From: Dankookia rubra
GTDB taxonomy: Bacteria; Pseudomonadota; Alphaproteobacteria; Acetobacterales; Acetobacteraceae
Assembly (NCBI RefSeq): GCF_004355005.1
Contig: NZ_SMSJ01000036.1
Span: 1-58,042 of the forward strand
Direction: 5' to 3'
Length of the DNA: 58,042 nt
Shown here in pieces: positions 55,302 through 58,042 of the stretch; the first letter of the stretch is position 1; each line of letters starts with the position of its first letter. The translations under genes and the position numbers were made by a program. The notes under the pieces were generated by a model. The model was given only the letters and a program-made list of their open reading frames with translations, was not told the DNA's origin and did no database searches.

Positions 55302-56621
55302 GTGCACGTCATCCTGGACGTTTCGCGCCTGCTCTTCTGCGTGCACCGCACCTCTCCCTCGGGGATCGAGCGGGTCGAGATGGCCTATGCCCGCCGCTGG
55401 CTCGCCCGGCCGGAGCATGAATGCACCTTCACGGCGCAGAGCCTCTGGGGCTGGTTCGCCGCCCTGCCGCGCGACCGCGTCGCGGCGCTGCTCGATGCGC
55501 TCGAGGCGGTCTGGGACCACGGCGCGCCGGTCGGCCGCGGCCTCCGCCAGGCCCAGCGGATCGCCCTCTCGCTGCAGGCCGGGCTGGCGCGCGGTGCCGG
55601 CCGCGCGGCGCTGCGCGCCCGGCTCCGCGGCCCGCGCCAGACGGTCTTCCTGCTGGTCTCGCATCGCTCGCTCGACCGGCACGGGCCGATCGAGGCGCTG
55701 CGCCGGGCCGGCGCCCGATTCGTGCCGCTGATCCACGACCTGATCCCGCTGACCCATCCGGAATACACCAGGGCGCCGCAGGTCGGCCGGCACGCCGCGC
55801 GGATCGCCACCACCGCCGCCCTGGCGGACGGCATCATCGTCAATTCCGCCGCGACCGAAGCGGTGCTGCTGGACCACCTCGCGCCGCATGGCCGGGTGCC
55901 GCCGATCACCGTCGCGCCGCTCGGCACGCGGAAGATCCGCATGCCGAGCGCCCCGCTGCCGACCGAGCCCTACTTCGTCTGTCTCGGCACGGTGGAACCC
56001 CGCAAGAACCACCAGCTGCTGCTGCATCTCTGGCGCGACCTGGCGATGGAGGGCCGCAACGGCCCCCGGCTGCTGCTCTGCGGCCGCCGCGGCTGGGAGA
56101 ACGAGAACGTGCTCGACCTGCTCGAGCGCTGCTCGGCACTGCGCGGTCTCGTGCTCGAACTCGGCACCCTGCCGGACAGCCGGGTCACCGAATTGCTCGC
56201 CGGCGCCCGCGCGCTGCTCTTCCCGAGCTTCGCCGAAGGCTACGGCCTGCCGGTCGCCGAGGCCCTGGCGCTCGGCGTGCCGGTGCTCTGCAGCGACCTG
56301 CCGGCGCTGCGGGAGGTCGGCGGCGGCGTCCCCGAATACCTCGACCCGCTCGATGGTCCCGGCTGGCGGCGCGCCATCCTGGACTACGCCCGGCCGGACA
56401 GCCTGCGCCGTGCCGCGCAGCTCGACCGGCTGCGCGACTGGCGCACCCCGGGCTGGGACGCGCATTTCGCCGCCGTCGACGAGATGCTCGCCCAGGTGAC
56501 CGGGAAGTCCCTGCCCAGCCACCAACAGCCGCACCCGGCGACGATGCGCGGCGCACGCGCGGCGCGGCCGGCCCCCATGGGCGCGGCCGCGGCCGCCCGG
56601 GTGGGCGCCAGCCCGGCATGA
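55302..56621 (+). CDS. GT4-family glycosyltransferase
   Basis: The 439-residue retaining glycosyltransferase (GT-B fold) has an N-terminal acceptor domain starting VHVILDVSRLLFCVHRTSPSGIERVE. The donor domain shows YFVCLGTVEPRKNHQLLL and the EX7E motif in PSFAEGYGLPVAEALALG. The Ala/Pro-rich tail after about residue 400 is unstructured. GTG 55302 has GGAGG five bases upstream. Its stop overlaps the PKS start (ATGA), so both are made together. The SGIERVE start is shared by transferases in polysaccharide clusters. The acceptor is unknown; with the PKS it may glycosylate a polyketide or lipid. Confidence 0.92.
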   Translation: MHVILDVSRLLFCVHRTSPSGIERVEMAYARRWLARPEHECTFTAQSLWGWFAALPRDRVAALLDALEAVWDHGAPVGRGLRQAQRIALSLQAGLARGAGRAALRARLRGPRQTVFLLVSHRSLDRHGPIEALRRAGARFVPLIHDLIPLTHPEYTRAPQVGRHAARIATTAALADGIIVNSAATEAVLLDHLAPHGRVPPITVAPLGTRKIRMPSAPLPTEPYFVCLGTVEPRKNHQLLLHLWRDLAMEGRNGPRLLLCGRRGWENENVLDLLERCSALRGLVLELGTLPDSRVTELLAGARALLFPSFAEGYGLPVAEALALGVPVLCSDLPALREVGGGVPEYLDPLDGPGWRRAILDYARPDSLRRAAQLDRLRDWRTPGWDAHFAAVDEMLAQVTGKSLPSHQQPHPATMRGARAARPAPMGAAAAARVGASPA

Positions 56622-58042
56622 CCGTCCTGGTGCGGCGCCGCCCCCGGCGGCGGCCGGAACGGGCAGTCGCCATCGTCGGGGCCGCCTGCCGCTTCCCCGG
56701 CGCGCCCGACCTCGACGCCTACTGGCGGCTGCTGGCGGAAGGCCGGGATGCCGTCACCACCGTGCCGGCGGACCGCTTCACGCAATCCCACTTCGCCCAT
56801 CCCCGGCGCGGCGAGCCGGGCAAGTCCTACAGCTTCGCCGCCGGGACGCTCGGCGACGTCGCCGGCTTCGACCCCGGCGCCTTCGGCATCTCCCCGCGGG
56901 AAGCGGCGGAAATGGACCCGCAGCAGCGCCTGCTGCTGGAAGTCGCGGCCGAGGCGCTCGAGGATGCCGGCCTGCCGCCCGGCGCGCTGGCCGGCACCGC
57001 CACGGCCGTCTTCGTCGGCGGCTCGCTGACCGACTACAGCGACCTCAGGCGCACCGACATCGCCTCGGGCGACCGCTACTTCATGACCGGCGGCGCGCTG
57101 TCGATCCTGGCCAACCGGATCGGCAACGTCTTCGACCTGCGCGGCCCGGCCCAGACCGTCGACACCGCCTGCTCCTCCTCGCTCGTCGCCCTGCACTATG
57201 CGTGCGAGGCGCTGCGCGCCGGCCGCGTCCCGGCGGCGCTGGTCGGCGGGGTCAACCTGCTGCTCTCGCCCTACCCCTTCCTCGGCTTCGCCCGGGCCGG
57301 GATGCTGTCGCCGACCGGCCGCTGCCACGCCTTCGACGCGCGGGCGGATGGCTATGTCCGGGCCGAGGGCGCGGGGATGGTGCTGCTCAAGCCGCTGGAG
57401 GACGCGCTGGCCGCCGGCGACGCGATTCGCGGCGTCATCCTGGCCAGCGGCGTGAATGCCGCCGGCCGGACCATGGGCATCTCCCTGCCCAGCCAGGCGG
57501 CACAGCAGGCGCTGCTCGACCAGGTCCTGGCCGCGGCGGCGATCGCCCCCGGGCGCATCGGCTATTTCGAGGCGCACGGCACCGGCACCGCCGCCGGCGA
57601 CCCGATCGAGGCCGCCGCCATCGGCCAGGCGATCGGCCGGCATCGCAGCGGGGCGGCGCTGCCGATCGGCTCGGCCAAGACCAATATCGGCCATACCGAG
57701 CCGGCCTCCGGCATGGTCGGCCTGCTCAAGGCCATGCTGGTGCTGGAGCACGGCCAGGTCCCGCCCTCCCTGCACCATGCCACGCCGAACCCGGACATCG
57801 ACTTCGCCGGGCTCGGGCTGCGCGTGCCGACGCGCCTGGAAGCGCTGCCCAACCACCGCCGCGCCGTCGCCGGGGTGAACAGCTTCGGCTTCGGCGGCAC
57901 GAATGCCAGCGTCCTGCTCGGCGCCGCGCCCGCCGCCCGGCCGGCGCCCGAAGCGCCGGGCCCGCTGCCGCCGCTGCTGCTCTCGGCGCGCAGCGCGGCG
58001 GGCCTCGCGGCCCTGGCCGGGCGCTGGAAGGCGGCGCTCGCC
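56618..58042 (+). CDS. Type I polyketide synthase, ketosynthase region (runs off the right edge)
   Basis: The first 475 residues of a modular PKS are visible. After a basic leader (VRRRPRRRPERA) comes a full ketosynthase: start AVAIVGAACRFPGAPDLDAYW, Cys185 in VDTACSSSLVALH, His320 in YFEAHGTGTAAGDPIE and His359 in KTNIGHTEPASG, so the triad is intact. The product is then NSFGFGGTNASVLL, followed by a linker and what looks like the KS-AT junction (PLLLSARSAAGLAALAGRW). No N-terminal loading domain precedes the KS. The ATG overlaps the glycosyltransferase stop. Chain length and product cannot be told from this part. Confidence 0.95.
   Translation, partial: MTVLVRRRPRRRPERAVAIVGAACRFPGAPDLDAYWRLLAEGRDAVTTVPADRFTQSHFAHPRRGEPGKSYSFAAGTLGDVAGFDPGAFGISPREAAEMDPQQRLLLEVAAEALEDAGLPPGALAGTATAVFVGGSLTDYSDLRRTDIASGDRYFMTGGALSILANRIGNVFDLRGPAQTVDTACSSSLVALHYACEALRAGRVPAALVGGVNLLLSPYPFLGFARAGMLSPTGRCHAFDARADGYVRAEGAGMVLLKPLEDALAAGDAIRGVILASGVNAAGRTMGISLPSQAAQQALLDQVLAAAAIAPGRIGYFEAHGTGTAAGDPIEAAAIGQAIGRHRSGAALPIGSAKTNIGHTEPASGMVGLLKAMLVLEHGQVPPSLHHATPNPDIDFAGLGLRVPTRLEALPNHRRAVAGVNSFGFGGTNASVLLGAAPAARPAPEAPGPLPPLLLSARSAAGLAALAGRWKAALA

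Overview
The window is GC-rich (roughly 70 %) and densely coded. It looks like a chromosome segment from an alphaproteobacterium, most likely of the Acetobacteraceae (Roseomonas-like). The reasons are a circularly permuted two-piece tmRNA next to an alpha-type sspB, the ispH-thrB-rnhA order, a Bug-type (TctC) receptor beside a CaiB/BaiF CoA-transferase, and the codon usage. The family-level assignment is an inference. No phage, insertion sequence, CRISPR array or origin was seen.

Layout, left to right. 1-5931 (minus): pbpC (cut by the window edge) and a yfhM-like alpha-2-macroglobulin, an envelope-defence pair. 6224-10789 (plus): an RND adaptor, an RND pump and a small cupin. 10934-14434 (minus): a DHA2 drug exporter, a quinone-reductase-like enzyme and a Bug receptor. 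14495-18436 (plus): a CoA-transferase, an M20 amidohydrolase and a TTC38-like TPR protein. 18571-22884 (minus): a CusA/CzcA-type metal RND pump and its adaptor. 23005-23858: ssrA (tmRNA) followed by sspB, so the degradation tag and its ClpXP adaptor lie side by side. 24083-28354: class I fumarase, RidA, a VOC protein, class II fumarase and an RHH protein. 28513-30279: rutA and an isochorismatase-fold amidase. 30605-35285: a three-gene 2-oxoacid oxidoreductase locus (NADPH/ferredoxin subunit, then KorA-like and KorB-like subunits). 35413-38546 (minus): a GntR regulator, a sterol-desaturase-family hydroxylase, a small membrane protein and a repeat-bearing membrane protein. 38751-41280 (minus): a DUF6166-like protein and an ADP-forming acyl-CoA synthetase. 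41467-44451: an apparently frameshifted hydrolase and a Baeyer-Villiger-type monooxygenase. 44456-49441 (minus): a NUDIX hydrolase and gcvP, gcvH and gcvT behind a tandem glycine riboswitch. 49767-50303: a lipoprotein. 50415-52979: ispH, thrB and rnhA. 52980-54299: a VOC gene remnant, a PIN/HTH pair and a small hydrophilic protein. 54323-54397: tRNA-Thr(GGT). 54634-58042: a hotdog thioesterase, then a GT4 glycosyltransferase overlapping a type I polyketide synthase that runs off the window.

The most unusual signal is a family of about 130-bp intergenic elements (10797-10928, 16923-17056, 18437-18570, plus a decayed half copy near 51400). Each complete copy is a large imperfect palindrome that folds into three hairpins. 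The stems vary in sequence between copies but keep their pairing. Each copy starts within about 10 bases of a stop codon, and two copies lie exactly between convergent genes. Other points worth a look are a candidate expression platform for the glycine riboswitch, a GntR regulator with a palindrome overlapping the -10 box of the next operon, the kor-like locus, and the coupled glycosyltransferase-PKS pair.
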